From assembly GCA_002698785.1 (NCBI GenBank), contig PAAG01000059.1:1-64000 (forward strand): a stretch of 64,000 nt of DNA, in the 5' to 3' direction. Position 1 is the stretch's first letter, and the number at the start of each line of letters is the position of its first letter. The notes beneath the pieces were generated by a model, which worked only from the letters and a program-made list of their open reading frames with translations, was not told the DNA's origin and made no database searches. Source of the stretch: Verrucomicrobiales bacterium (GTDB lineage Bacteria > Verrucomicrobiota > Verrucomicrobiia > Verrucomicrobiales > DEV007). Shown in pieces: positions 17,972 through 27,113 of this stretch. The position numbers were made by a program, and so were the translations under genes.

Positions 17972-19159
17972 ATGAAAGCCAAACCCATCAAGATTTTTCA
18001 CTCCTATCCAAGTTGGATGCTCAGTGGGGTTTGTTCGTGGTCAATGAAGATGCTCGATCGTTTGGACTCCCAAGAATTTGATCAGAAGATTTTAATTACA
18101 GGCCAGCCTGATACGAGTGGGAAATACCACCTTCCCCCTAAGGATCTGCCCTCCATCAACTTGCAAACGCCACTGAAAGCCTCGCCAAGACTTTATCGAA
18201 AGACTCTTCACTCATTCCTGGCACGAGAAGCACCCTGCGTTTTCCTCCCGAATTTTGATTTTGATGCTGCTTCTTTGAGTGGATTGTTGCCCAAAAACGT
18301 CGCTATCTGCGCTGGAATACGTAGCGATGACCCTGTGTATTATCGCTATGCGAAAACGTTCGGGCGTTATTGGGATTCTGCGGTAGCTGTAAGCCGCCAC
18401 CTTTATGATACATTCGGCAGCTGTTACCCAAGCCTACGAGATAGGCTTCATTACATCCCCAACGGAGTTGAAGTTTCCGCGGCCCCTTCTCAAGTCGAGA
18501 AAAATCCCGCGAGGATAGTATATTGCAACCGGATTGTGGAAGAGCAGAAGAGGGTGTTCGATGTCCTTGCTGTCGCAAATCATTTACGGGACAAAAATAT
18601 ATCCTTCGAAATAGATGTACTGGGGAGTGGACCTGATGAAAAGAGATTTGAGGCTCAAATCGTAGAGCAAGGTCTCGAAAGATTCGTGCGATTCAAGGGG
18701 CAGCAAACGCACGCTGAAACATTGAATGCCCTCAAAAGCGCCTCCTACTTTATTTTACCTTCGGAGTATGAGGGTATGCCAAACAGCTTGCTAGAAGCGA
18801 TGGCTGCCAGTGCCATTCCTTTCACATATGATATACCAAGCGGTATTCCTGAGATCATTGAACATGGTGTGAATGGCTATATCTTTCCGGTCGGCAGCAC
18901 AGCAGAATTGGCCAGAAAGCTGGGAGAACACCTTATCCATCCGGAGATGCATCAATTTCTGGCAAAGAAAGCAAAGGCTAAGATTGAGCGGTTTTTCTCG
19001 ATCGAAGCGATGGTTGAAGCATATAGCTCGCATTTTCGGTCCCTTGGCGTCATGGCTAAACGTTCACAGTGCGCTCAACGTGACGGACGATGCCGGCTTC
19101 TTGAGAAGAACTCAATTCTCAAGAGAGTAAAAAGAAAACTCGACCAGCGACTTCATTAA
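17972..19159 (+). CDS. Glycosyltransferase family 4
   Basis: A 395-residue GT-B enzyme. The N-terminus has IFHSYPSWMLSGVCSWSMKML, the start of an acceptor domain. The donor domain reads IVYCNRIVEEQKRVFDVLAVA, then ILPSEYEGMPNSLLEAMAASAIPF with the E-x7-E pair, and IPEIIEHGVNGYIF. All are typical of retaining GT4 transferases. Substrate unknown. A gap of 158 bp follows it, so the next gene may have its own promoter, though none is obvious. Confidence 0.87.
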   Translation: MKAKPIKIFHSYPSWMLSGVCSWSMKMLDRLDSQEFDQKILITGQPDTSGKYHLPPKDLPSINLQTPLKASPRLYRKTLHSFLAREAPCVFLPNFDFDAASLSGLLPKNVAICAGIRSDDPVYYRYAKTFGRYWDSAVAVSRHLYDTFGSCYPSLRDRLHYIPNGVEVSAAPSQVEKNPARIVYCNRIVEEQKRVFDVLAVANHLRDKNISFEIDVLGSGPDEKRFEAQIVEQGLERFVRFKGQQTHAETLNALKSASYFILPSEYEGMPNSLLEAMAASAIPFTYDIPSGIPEIIEHGVNGYIFPVGSTAELARKLGEHLIHPEMHQFLAKKAKAKIERFFSIEAMVEAYSSHFRSLGVMAKRSQCAQRDGRCRLLEKNSILKRVKRKLDQRLH

Positions 19160-19317
19160 AATAATTAACTTTGTCCTTCTATGTCTTCGTATCTCGCAGA
19201 AGATTAGGAATTTTGGGCTGTACACTCAAACTGAGATTCCAGTAAACCCTCATTTATCCGGTCCTCTGGACAATAGCAATACTCTATTTTGCTAGAAATA
19301 GCCTTACAGTCCCTATC

Positions 19318-20142
19318 ATGAGTCGACAATATCTTGTCAACGTTCATATACCGAAATGCGGTGGAACGACTTTTCTGGAGGTTTTGCAAAGGAATTTTGG
19401 AAACCGCTATGATTGTTCATACGGTCATATTTGGCGCGAATTCTACACTGCGGAACAGATTCAGAAATTTATTGTTTCCGATCTGCGGTTCGAGGCCTTC
19501 AGCAGCCATGAAATCTCTTTGGATCTTCCTTTCAATTCAGAGATTATTGACCTCGTTTGTACTGTTTCATTGCGGGATCCATTACAGCGGTGTGTGTCCC
19601 ATTACTTCTTCGAGCGGCAACGAGGGACAACAAAATTCAAAGACGTCTTGACCCTGTCGCTAAACGGCTTCCTCGAAGAGATATTGAATCACGACGATCA
19701 TTGGCTGTTTGATTACCAAACCAAACACCTGGTAAAGAATACCAGCTTTAAAGGTGCGGCGGACATAATCAAATTTGCCGGAACGGCGAGAATTTTCCCC
19801 ATTGTGTTGGAGCGATTTTCAGAATCCATGGTTTCTCTTGAACAGCGACTGCCGCACTGGTTCTCCGATTGCTCTTTCACTCCGACAAACCAATCAAAGC
19901 ACACTGAACATGCGGACGCAGAACTGACGGCAGAATTTTGTAAACGAAGTTCTCAAGATGCTAAGCTTCTGGAATGGGCAAATGGCACTTTGGACGAATT
20001 TGTAACCCAAGATCCTGATGCACATCAATTGCTAGTGGCCCGCTTCAATAAACGATGTCGAAAACTCGCTCGGCGGAATGCGATTTTCGATAAATTGCGC
20101 GGTTTCGCGAGATGGAACCGAAATCTGATGCTGAACAGATAA
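19318..20142 (+). CDS. Sulfotransferase-family protein
   Basis: A 274-residue protein with VHIPKCGGTTFLEVL at 9-23, the 5'-phosphosulfate loop of the heparan/chondroitin-type sulfotransferase family (Sulfotransfer_2). CTVSLRDPLQRCVSHYFFE (about 80-98) is the matching 3'-phosphate motif. It is more canonical than the other sulfotransferase-like gene at 15951. Together they suggest that the glycan carries sulfate at two positions, or that one enzyme sulfates a different target. Spacing to the next gene is 25 bp. Acceptor unknown. Confidence 0.83.
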   Translation: MSRQYLVNVHIPKCGGTTFLEVLQRNFGNRYDCSYGHIWREFYTAEQIQKFIVSDLRFEAFSSHEISLDLPFNSEIIDLVCTVSLRDPLQRCVSHYFFERQRGTTKFKDVLTLSLNGFLEEILNHDDHWLFDYQTKHLVKNTSFKGAADIIKFAGTARIFPIVLERFSESMVSLEQRLPHWFSDCSFTPTNQSKHTEHADAELTAEFCKRSSQDAKLLEWANGTLDEFVTQDPDAHQLLVARFNKRCRKLARRNAIFDKLRGFARWNRNLMLNR

Positions 20143-20167
20143 ACCTAGGAATGAAAACAAATCAGCG

Positions 20168-21157
20168 ATGACCGATATTAAGAATCGTTACTCCTCCTAC
20201 CACTACGTGTTTGTGGGTGCCGATTTTCATTCGGAGGGTGGAGCTTGGCGTTCCATCTACCAATTTTACAAATATTTGGATGAGAAGGGTGTGCCAACAC
20301 TGCTTATTGACCTGCGAAGGCGGCACGGCTGGAAGCAGTGGTTGTGCGCACTGGCATTTTCTCCTCGGATTGTAGTGAACGGAATGGCTGCGGTAGAGCG
20401 ATGGCGTGTCTTATCGGGCCTCTTTTTCTGTAGGACCTCGGCGATCTATCTGCATGACACCGAATACATGTTGGATTCCCTGAAAGAGTCTAAGCCCTTT
20501 CGCTATCACCTCATATCACGCCTTCTTAAGTCCAGGCGTGTATTTTGCGTTTCCAAGCAAATGGCAGAACTCTATCATCATCGGTTCGGCTCTCAGAGAA
20601 CCACCGTGATATACGAGATAACGGATGAAGATTCCAAACCGAAGCTTGAACCGGACAAGGTGCATATCGTTATGGTAGGTTCGCTGAATCGGCGCAAAGG
20701 CTATCCACTATTTGTCGAAACATCCGAATTGGCTGCAGAGCGGGGCTTACCTTGGCAGTTCCACTGGGTAGGCGGGCTGGGTGATAGCGACCTCGCACCG
20801 GTTTCCTCCACTATTCGCTGGTGGGGGTGGCAAGATTCAGCTCAGCATTTTCTCGAACAGGCTGATGTGTTTTTTCTCTCCTCCGTTGATGATCCCCAGC
20901 CACTCGCCTGCCTTGAGGCTCTGGCTTTAGGGAAGCGAGCAGTGGTCTATTCCGGAACCGGAAGCTCGGAAGTTTTAGCTGGATTGGCCGGTTGCCGAGT
21001 GTTTTCGAACTATTCAGCAGAAGAAGCACTTATGAAGCTAGAGGAAGCACTCAGTGAAGAAATGGATGTTTCTGCAGCCCGGAATCACATCTTGGAATTC
21101 GCAGGAGTGGAAGCTTTTCAAGGCCGACTGGAATCCGCATTTGACGATGGGGGGTGA
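20168..21157 (+). CDS. Glycosyltransferase family 4
   Basis: A 329-residue GT-B transferase, slightly short for the family. HYVFVGADFHSEGGAWRSIYQF forms the acceptor start. VHIVMVGSLNRRKGYPLFVETSELA opens the donor domain, and FFLSSVDDPQPLACLEALALGKRAVVY is the degenerate E-x7-E region (Asp/Glu). Donor and acceptor are unknown. Its 3' end overlaps the next gene by 11 bp, implying translational coupling. Confidence 0.82.
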   Translation: MTDIKNRYSSYHYVFVGADFHSEGGAWRSIYQFYKYLDEKGVPTLLIDLRRRHGWKQWLCALAFSPRIVVNGMAAVERWRVLSGLFFCRTSAIYLHDTEYMLDSLKESKPFRYHLISRLLKSRRVFCVSKQMAELYHHRFGSQRTTVIYEITDEDSKPKLEPDKVHIVMVGSLNRRKGYPLFVETSELAAERGLPWQFHWVGGLGDSDLAPVSSTIRWWGWQDSAQHFLEQADVFFLSSVDDPQPLACLEALALGKRAVVYSGTGSSEVLAGLAGCRVFSNYSAEEALMKLEEALSEEMDVSAARNHILEFAGVEAFQGRLESAFDDGG

Positions 21158-22376
21158 ACGGGTGAAAGTTCTAATCGTAGAAGAAGCGCTCAAAGGCCTG
21201 CATGGACATTGGTTTCAATATATCGGGGACATTTGTGATGGCGGCAAAGAAGCAGGACATGAGATCGAAGTTGCAGTGCATAAAGATGCCAGCCCTGAGA
21301 TACTCACACGGTTTTTCTGTCACCCCATTCTTGGCGAAAGTGTCTTTGGCGCAGAAATAAAAGGGGGGGGGCTCAGTGGTCTTTGTCGAATGTTCCGGAG
21401 AAACATCTCACTGTTTCTCGAACTACGCGCTCATTTCAAGGAAGGACACCACTATGACGCAGTGATCGCCACAACACCGCGAATTGATCATATTTACGCA
21501 CACCTCCTTCTGAATTCGATCTGGGCGGGTAAGGCATACAAACAACTCATTCTGATATTCGTGGAATCGGTGGGTGTTTATTCACAAGATTTCAGTTCTG
21601 TTCACTTTGGAAAGAAGTCCTTACCTCTGAAATGGGGAATGAAATTGTCATGCTTTCTACCAGGATCGAAGCGGATCGAACTGGCAACCGAATCCGAAGG
21701 ACTAGCGAGGCAATTCCGTGCATTTTGCGGGGTCACCTTCGCACAGGTTCCCCATGTGACTCGCTGGATCGAATCAGAGAATGATCCGGTCCATCGAAAT
21801 GGTAGTAAGCTCATCCTTGGAACATTCGGATTCACGCGCTATGACAAAGGTGTGGATGTTCTACAGACGGCATTACGAAGACTGCAAGACGTAGAACAGC
21901 CAGAAGATACTCAGTTTGTGATCCAATGGACGGGCGATTTTACTTTGCCGGATGGAACGCTGGTGAAGCGCGACCCTGAGCTTGAGAAACGGAGTGACGT
22001 GATATATCTGGAGCCGTTTACTCAGCCGCGTGAGTTTCCGGATTGGTTGGCGAAAACAGATGTCATGATTCTTCCCTATCGGAGACATTTCTATTATGAC
22101 AAGCTATCTCGGGTAGCGATTGATGCTGCAGAGGCAGGTATTCCAATGATCTATCCTCAAGGAACATGGCTTGAAGAGTTCGTAGCAGATTATGGAGCGG
22201 GAGTGAGTTTCGTTCCGGAAGACGCAGACTCGTTGTCGTGCGCAGTAACAGAGATAGTCAAGAATCACGCTCAATTTAAAGAAGCTGCTGTTGCACGGGC
22301 AGAATTGGCTCGGGAGCACTTTTCCGCAAAGCACTTTTTCGAGATCATTGGTGGATTGCCGGGAATGAGAAAATGA
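21147..22376 (+). CDS. Glycosyltransferase family 4 containing a G9 tract
   Basis: A 409-residue GT-B type protein. The ATG at 21147 (MGGERVKVLIVEEALKG) is chosen because the first beta-strand VKVLIVEEA follows directly; a GTG at 21162 is also possible. The donor half contains LILGTFGFTRYDKGVDVLQTAL, VMILPYRRHFYYDKLSRVAIDAAEAGIPMIY and VSFVPEDADSL. The last of these are weaker GT4 signatures, so function is family-level only. Codons for Gly-Gly-Gly at 21363-21371 form an uninterrupted G9. A slip of one base there would truncate the protein within about the first fifth, so the enzyme could be phase variable. Confidence 0.78.
   Translation: MGGERVKVLIVEEALKGLHGHWFQYIGDICDGGKEAGHEIEVAVHKDASPEILTRFFCHPILGESVFGAEIKGGGLSGLCRMFRRNISLFLELRAHFKEGHHYDAVIATTPRIDHIYAHLLLNSIWAGKAYKQLILIFVESVGVYSQDFSSVHFGKKSLPLKWGMKLSCFLPGSKRIELATESEGLARQFRAFCGVTFAQVPHVTRWIESENDPVHRNGSKLILGTFGFTRYDKGVDVLQTALRRLQDVEQPEDTQFVIQWTGDFTLPDGTLVKRDPELEKRSDVIYLEPFTQPREFPDWLAKTDVMILPYRRHFYYDKLSRVAIDAAEAGIPMIYPQGTWLEEFVADYGAGVSFVPEDADSLSCAVTEIVKNHAQFKEAAVARAELAREHFSAKHFFEIIGGLPGMRK
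21363..21371 (+). repeat. Homopolymeric G9 tract inside a glycosyltransferase gene
   Basis: Nine consecutive G bases encode three glycines in the frame as sequenced (the on state). It is the longest G or C run I noticed in the window. Poly-G tracts of 8-12 in surface-glycan genes are classical contingency loci in Campylobacter and Neisseria. The same role here is inference. Confidence 0.85.
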
Positions 22377-22495
22377 AGGGAAACCCCCAAATAATTCAGT
22401 AGATGTTCAATTCACCAAAATCAATCCATCCCTCTGAGAACTAGGTGAAGTCATCCCTTATTTAATTCTAGCTTCTATTTGAGACTTCTACGATA

Positions 22496-23470
22496 ATGAA
22501 AAAGGCACTTATTACCGGAATCACCGGTCAAGACGGAAGCTACCTTGCCGACCTGCTCCTTGAACTTGGTTACGAAGTGCATGGAATCGCCAGACAAGCG
22601 GGATTCGAAGCTCCCGAGCAACGCTTTCACCGTATCAAACACATCTCCAATCGCCTAACACTACATAGCGCTACGTTGGAGAGCTATGCCAGCCTGTTTC
22701 GGGTGCTCGCACGAAATCAGTTCGATGAGATCTACCATCTAGCAGCTCAAAGCTTTGTCGCCGAAAGTTTTATTGATGGATTCTCAACTTTAAATACGAA
22801 TATCAATGGAACCCATCACCTGCTCGCTGCCATCTACGAGACAAACCCGAACGCAAAATTCTATTATGCCGGAAGCAGCGAAATGTTCGGGCTGGTAGAA
22901 GAAAGCCCTCAGAATGAACAGACGCGATATCATCCTCGTAGCCCATACGGTATAAGTAAGGTAACGGGCTTCCATCTCACGCGAAGTTTTCGTGAGGCTT
23001 ACTCAATGTTTTGTTGTACGGGAATTCTCTTCAATCACGAAAGCCCCCGACGAGGTCACGAATATGTGACAAGAAAAATTACCAGTGCAGTGGCCAGGAT
23101 TAGCAAGGGATTACAAAAGGAGCTTCGCCTCGGGAACCTCGATGCATCGCGTGACTGGGGCCACGCTAAAGACTATGTAAAGGCCATGCAACTGATGCTC
23201 CAGCTTGAAACCCCAAATGACATCGTTATTGCCACGGGAAAATCGAGAACAGTGCGCGAATTTTGCGATCTTGCCTTTGGCCATGTGGGCCTTTCCTACA
23301 ATGACTACGTTGTTGTTGACGAACGTTTCTTTCGCCCGGCAGAAACAGTATCTCTACTCGGCGATGCAAGCTATGCGAAACAAATTTTGGGTTGGGTTCC
23401 GAGCATTACATTCGAGAATATGGTAATTGAAATGCTGGAGGCAGATCTCGCAGCAATCAATAAAGCATAG
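22496..23470 (+). CDS. gmd: GDP-mannose 4,6-dehydratase
   Basis: Converts GDP-mannose to GDP-4-keto-6-deoxymannose, precursor of fucose, rhamnose, perosamine or colitose nucleotides. The 324-residue SDR enzyme starts MKKALITGITGQDGSYLADLLLE (NADP loop GxTGQDGS). It has AAQSFVAESF, SSEMFG, the catalytic YGISK, and NHESPRRGHEYVTRKI, all diagnostic of Gmd. No epimerase-reductase for fucose (WcaG-type) is seen nearby, so the 4-keto product may be reduced or aminated by an enzyme elsewhere. It is preceded by 119 bp without a gene, possibly holding a promoter. Confidence 0.94.
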   Translation: MKKALITGITGQDGSYLADLLLELGYEVHGIARQAGFEAPEQRFHRIKHISNRLTLHSATLESYASLFRVLARNQFDEIYHLAAQSFVAESFIDGFSTLNTNINGTHHLLAAIYETNPNAKFYYAGSSEMFGLVEESPQNEQTRYHPRSPYGISKVTGFHLTRSFREAYSMFCCTGILFNHESPRRGHEYVTRKITSAVARISKGLQKELRLGNLDASRDWGHAKDYVKAMQLMLQLETPNDIVIATGKSRTVREFCDLAFGHVGLSYNDYVVVDERFFRPAETVSLLGDASYAKQILGWVPSITFENMVIEMLEADLAAINKA

Positions 23471-23477
23471 TCTGGTG

Positions 23478-24638
23478 ATGCCAAATCAGCGAAAATTACT
23501 CATCTTCAATCCTCTACCCGCTGGAGGCATCACCGACTACCTTCATTTTCAGGCAAATGCGCTGGAAGATCAGGGGGTGTCAGTCACGATGATTGTTTGC
23601 CCCCGGTTCAAGCGAAGAACATTTACCAAGTATAATCTGGAAGTCACATTGGGTTCCCCCCCGCAAGGCAGGCCATTCTTCATCAGAAAAATCCGTCACC
23701 TGATCGTAATTGTCCGAAACGTTCGAAAATTAGCGCGCTACACGCTATCCCACGATCACTATCACATAATGCTTGGCGCATTCGCAGAATATGCGAGCCC
23801 CCTATGGGCAAGTACTCTACGAAAACTCTCCCGGAAAGGCCGGATCATTGGATGCATAATCCACGATCCGGTTCGTGATTATGCAGTGGGACCAAAATGG
23901 CTGCATAAACTGTCTATCAAACGCCATTACGAAATAATCGATTTCGCGTTCGTGCATCATTCAATCGAACTGAATATGCAAGGAGCTCGCCGACGACCTT
24001 CGATTATCGTAATACCCTTTCCTTATTACCCTTTCGAAAAATCAAAACTCCAGCTGTCCAATGTTAGAGAATCGTTAGGAATAGCGAAGAATGAGATTGC
24101 ACTCCTTTCGTTCGGCCACATTCGTGACGACAAAAACATCGACCTGGTGATTCAGGCGCTAACACATCACCCCGACATGCACCTGATACAAGCAGGGAAG
24201 GAACAATCTTCAGGCGCCCGCCCGGCTAAATTCTATGAAGATCTCGCAGAACGACTTGAAGTAAGTGCCCGTTTCCATTTAATGAATCGCTTCATTGAGC
24301 AAGACGAACTAGAAGGTCTTTTCGACGCTGCCGATTTTGCAGTCCTCACCTACTCTTCCAATTTCTACTCCGGGAGTGCGGCTTTGGGCACTTGCGTAAA
24401 CTTTTCAAAGCCAATGCTGGTCTCTGCAGCAGAAGGCCCCCTCATTGATTCGGTATCGAAATACGATCTCGGTCTTGCTGTTCTGCCCGATTCCAAATCG
24501 GCCATTGTTGAAGGTTTGACGCGATTGAAATCTTCCCCCCCAACTCCCGATTGGGACTCATTCATGAGGGAGAACGACTGGGAAACAAATGCATCACTTG
24601 TGATCAACTCGCTGTTCTCTACCACAAATGAATCATGA
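23478..24638 (+). CDS. Glycosyltransferase, GT4-like
   Basis: A 386-residue GT-B protein starting MPNQRKLLIFNPLPAGGITDYLHFQA, with the Gly-Gly acceptor loop. The donor half begins EIALLSFGHIRDDKNIDLVIQAL. It contains YSSNFYSGSAALGTCVNFSKPMLVS, a divergent site without the usual E-x7-E, as in some non-canonical sugar or pyruvyl transferases. The ATG at 23478 lies 7 bp after gmd; an earlier in-frame start would overlap gmd. Two C7 runs (23656-23662 and 24535-24541) lie in its coding sequence. The stop overlaps the next gene by 4 bp. Confidence 0.75.
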   Translation: MPNQRKLLIFNPLPAGGITDYLHFQANALEDQGVSVTMIVCPRFKRRTFTKYNLEVTLGSPPQGRPFFIRKIRHLIVIVRNVRKLARYTLSHDHYHIMLGAFAEYASPLWASTLRKLSRKGRIIGCIIHDPVRDYAVGPKWLHKLSIKRHYEIIDFAFVHHSIELNMQGARRRPSIIVIPFPYYPFEKSKLQLSNVRESLGIAKNEIALLSFGHIRDDKNIDLVIQALTHHPDMHLIQAGKEQSSGARPAKFYEDLAERLEVSARFHLMNRFIEQDELEGLFDAADFAVLTYSSNFYSGSAALGTCVNFSKPMLVSAAEGPLIDSVSKYDLGLAVLPDSKSAIVEGLTRLKSSPPTPDWDSFMRENDWETNASLVINSLFSTTNES

Positions 24639-25357
24639 CTGATATTGATACAATTCGCGCAAAATTCCCTAATTGCTCTTCTTTGGAATCGCTTTACCAG
24701 ACCGGTAAAGCAACAAACATTGATGGTAAACCAATCAATGCCACCGGCTTGTCTTCAATTAACAACCTTTTGGCTTTGGAACACCTTGTCAGAACGGAAA
24801 AGCCAAGTAGAACACTGGAGATTGGCCTCGCTTACGGTGGATCTGCGCTAGCTATTATTTCGACTCTTGAGTCAATTGATTCTTCTGGGAATTTTTTTCA
24901 CACCGCTATCGATCCCGGCCAGGACAACTTTGGTCGAGCGGGCATTAACATGGTAGATCTCTCAGGATTTTCACGTTCATTTCGTTGCATAGAACAGTCA
25001 AGTGATCTGGCTCTTCCCACTCTTGCAATCAAGAACGAGCAGTTTGAATTGATTTATATTGACGGTTACCACATTTTCGAAAACGTTTTCATCGACGCCT
25101 ACTACGCCTTCAGACTCCTTAAATCCGGAGGGGTGGTAATTTTCGATGACTGCACCGACCCCCACGTAAGCAAGGTAATCCGTTTCATTGAGACCAATAT
25201 GCGGGGTTACGCCGAAAGGCTTTCGTTCAAAGCAGAAGGCATCAGAAAACCTGTTTGGAAGCGAATCGCCAATCGCTTAGGCTACGCCCAGCTTAAAGCA
25301 TACAGAAAAACACGAGATTTACCTCGAACTTGGAATGCGGATTTTCACAGGTTTTAA
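24635..25357 (+). CDS. Class I SAM-dependent methyltransferase
   Basis: A 240-residue enzyme with LEIGLAYGGSALAIISTLE as SAM motif I (about 61-79), HTAIDPGQDNF as the acidic loop, and ELIYIDGYHIFENVFIDAYYAFRLLKSGGVVIFDDC. The last is typical of the Methyltransf_24 / cephalosporin hydroxylase-like group that modifies sugars. It is the second methyltransferase of the locus after the FkbM gene. Coupled to the preceding glycosyltransferase through ATGA. Acceptor unknown. Confidence 0.83.
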   Translation: MTDIDTIRAKFPNCSSLESLYQTGKATNIDGKPINATGLSSINNLLALEHLVRTEKPSRTLEIGLAYGGSALAIISTLESIDSSGNFFHTAIDPGQDNFGRAGINMVDLSGFSRSFRCIEQSSDLALPTLAIKNEQFELIYIDGYHIFENVFIDAYYAFRLLKSGGVVIFDDCTDPHVSKVIRFIETNMRGYAERLSFKAEGIRKPVWKRIANRLGYAQLKAYRKTRDLPRTWNADFHRF

Positions 25358-25372
25358 ACTTTCGGACGTGAA

Positions 25373-25912
25373 ATGACGGTACGCACACTTGCAGGAACGT
25401 TTTTGTCATATTGCTTCAACGGGATCGTTACATATGTTCCATCTCGAACCATTCGCCATGGCTTCCTCCGCCTTTATTTGCGCGCATACGGAAAGAAACT
25501 CGACATCCAAATGAGATGCCGCTTTCTCAATGCAAAAAGAGTCTCACTGGGGAACAATTGCGTCGTCAACTTTGGTTGTCTGTTCGACGGAAGAAAATAC
25601 AATATTGATATCGGCGACAACGTCTCAATCGGGCCGGAAGCAACAATTCTAACCCTCGGGCACGATCCTCAGTCTCCAATGTTCGAGGATCGCGGAGGAA
25701 GCGTGATTATTGAAAATCGAGCTTGGATTGCATACAGAGCCATTGTTCTTCCCGGAATTAGAATTGGGGAAGGTGCTATTGTGGCTGCTGGCGCCGTGGT
25801 TACAAAAGATGTCATGCCATTCAGCATCGTCGCCGGAAATCCCGCAACAAAGATTGGCGAGAGAAATCGAGATCTTGAATACGATCTCAAATTTCGTTCC
25901 TTCCTTACGTAG
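25373..25912 (+). CDS. Left-handed beta-helix acyltransferase (WcaF/LacA-like)
   Basis: A 179-residue hexapeptide-repeat O-acetyltransferase. Repeats of the [LIV]-G-x4 type run through LGNNCVVNFGCLFDGR, IDIGDNVSIGPEATILT, and IGEGAIVAAGAVVTKDVMPFSIVAGNPATKIG. The last is the conserved end of the trimeric domain. HDPQSPMF supplies a likely catalytic His. Expected to be a cytoplasmic trimer using acetyl-CoA on a sugar or nucleotide sugar. It differs in mechanism and location from the membrane acyltransferase at 11726, so two acylation steps are likely. Confidence 0.88.
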   Translation: MTVRTLAGTFLSYCFNGIVTYVPSRTIRHGFLRLYLRAYGKKLDIQMRCRFLNAKRVSLGNNCVVNFGCLFDGRKYNIDIGDNVSIGPEATILTLGHDPQSPMFEDRGGSVIIENRAWIAYRAIVLPGIRIGEGAIVAAGAVVTKDVMPFSIVAGNPATKIGERNRDLEYDLKFRSFLT

Positions 25913-25925
25913 GGTTGACGTCCCC

Positions 25926-27113
25926 ATGCCTTCAATCGCCATTCAATTCGCACGTTTTGGCCCTTATCACTTGGCTAGAATTAATTCAGCTTTTGAGGCT
26001 TTATCTGAGATTCATTGGAGCGTAATCGGCCTCGAAACCGCGGGGTGCGATACCACATATGAGTGGAAGCAGGAAATCGACGGCCATACTTGGAAGCGCC
26101 ACACAGTATTCCCGAATGATAAATGGGAGCTTATACCCAAATCAAAGGTAGAACGGGAGATTTGCTCGACTTTAAATGCACTGAAACCCGATGCCGTAGC
26201 AATTTCTGGTTGGGGTTCATCGGATGCAAGAGCCTGCCTCAATTGGTGTGCGAAAAATGGATCCATAGCAATTGCAATGAGCGAAACCAGGGAAGGTGAC
26301 GGAACGCGATCCTGGCTTAAAGAGCGATTGAAGAGTCATATTATCCAGAAGTTCGATGGAGGCCTCGTCGGGTCAAGATCACATCGTGACTACCTTTCAA
26401 AGCTGGGCATTCCGAGCGAAAAGATTCGCCTTGGTTATAATGTAGTGGACAATAATTACTTCAGAACCGAGAGCAGCAATTGGAGGAAAGCTGATCGTGA
26501 TATCGAAATTCGTCCTTACTTCCTGGCCTCAAATCGGTTTATCGAGCGGAAAAATTTGGATCGACTGATTTCTGCTTTTGCAAAACTGCCAAAGGATACG
26601 GGTTGGGATTTGTGCCTCCTTGGCGACGGAGAGCTCCGGAACTCTCTGGTAAACCATTGTGGAGACTTGGATCTTGGCATAGAACACTGCGCGTCTTGGG
26701 AATCGCATCGAAGCGACAAAATACCAAACCACCCGACGGTCTATTTTCCGGGATTTCGCCAGATTGAGGAGCTCCCTCGGTTTTACGCCCACGCCGGATG
26801 TTTCATTCATCCAGCTCTCGAAGAGCCGTGGGGACTGGTGATCAACGAAGCGATGGCCTGTGGATTGCCTATCCTATCCAGCTCGAATGTCGGTGCCGCT
26901 GAAGAGTTGGTGGATGAGGGAGTTAATGGCTGGAAGTTCGAACCCGGCTCGCTTGACTCAATCACAAGTTCGATGGAGCAAATTGCTGCACTCAAGGTTG
27001 AAGAGCGCCATGCGATGGGGTCGGAGGGCAGTCGAATTTTGGAAGATCGATGTCCTACCCGTGCTTTTGGTGAGGGACTGGCAAAATGTCTTGAAGTCGC
27101 CGGGGCATTGTAA
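25926..27113 (+). CDS. Glycosyltransferase family 4
   Basis: A 395-residue GT-B enzyme. The ATG at 25926 (MPSIAIQFARFGPYHLARINSAF) was chosen because the open frame upstream overlaps the acyltransferase and does not resemble the family. The donor half is canonical: YFLASNRFIERKNLDRLISAFAKL, FIHPALEEPWGLVINEAMACGLPILSS (E-x7-E), AAEELVDEGVNGWKF. Its stop shares one base with the next ATG (TAATG), indicating coupling. Substrate not determinable. Confidence 0.88.
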   Translation: MPSIAIQFARFGPYHLARINSAFEALSEIHWSVIGLETAGCDTTYEWKQEIDGHTWKRHTVFPNDKWELIPKSKVEREICSTLNALKPDAVAISGWGSSDARACLNWCAKNGSIAIAMSETREGDGTRSWLKERLKSHIIQKFDGGLVGSRSHRDYLSKLGIPSEKIRLGYNVVDNNYFRTESSNWRKADRDIEIRPYFLASNRFIERKNLDRLISAFAKLPKDTGWDLCLLGDGELRNSLVNHCGDLDLGIEHCASWESHRSDKIPNHPTVYFPGFRQIEELPRFYAHAGCFIHPALEEPWGLVINEAMACGLPILSSSNVGAAEELVDEGVNGWKFEPGSLDSITSSMEQIAALKVEERHAMGSEGSRILEDRCPTRAFGEGLAKCLEVAGAL

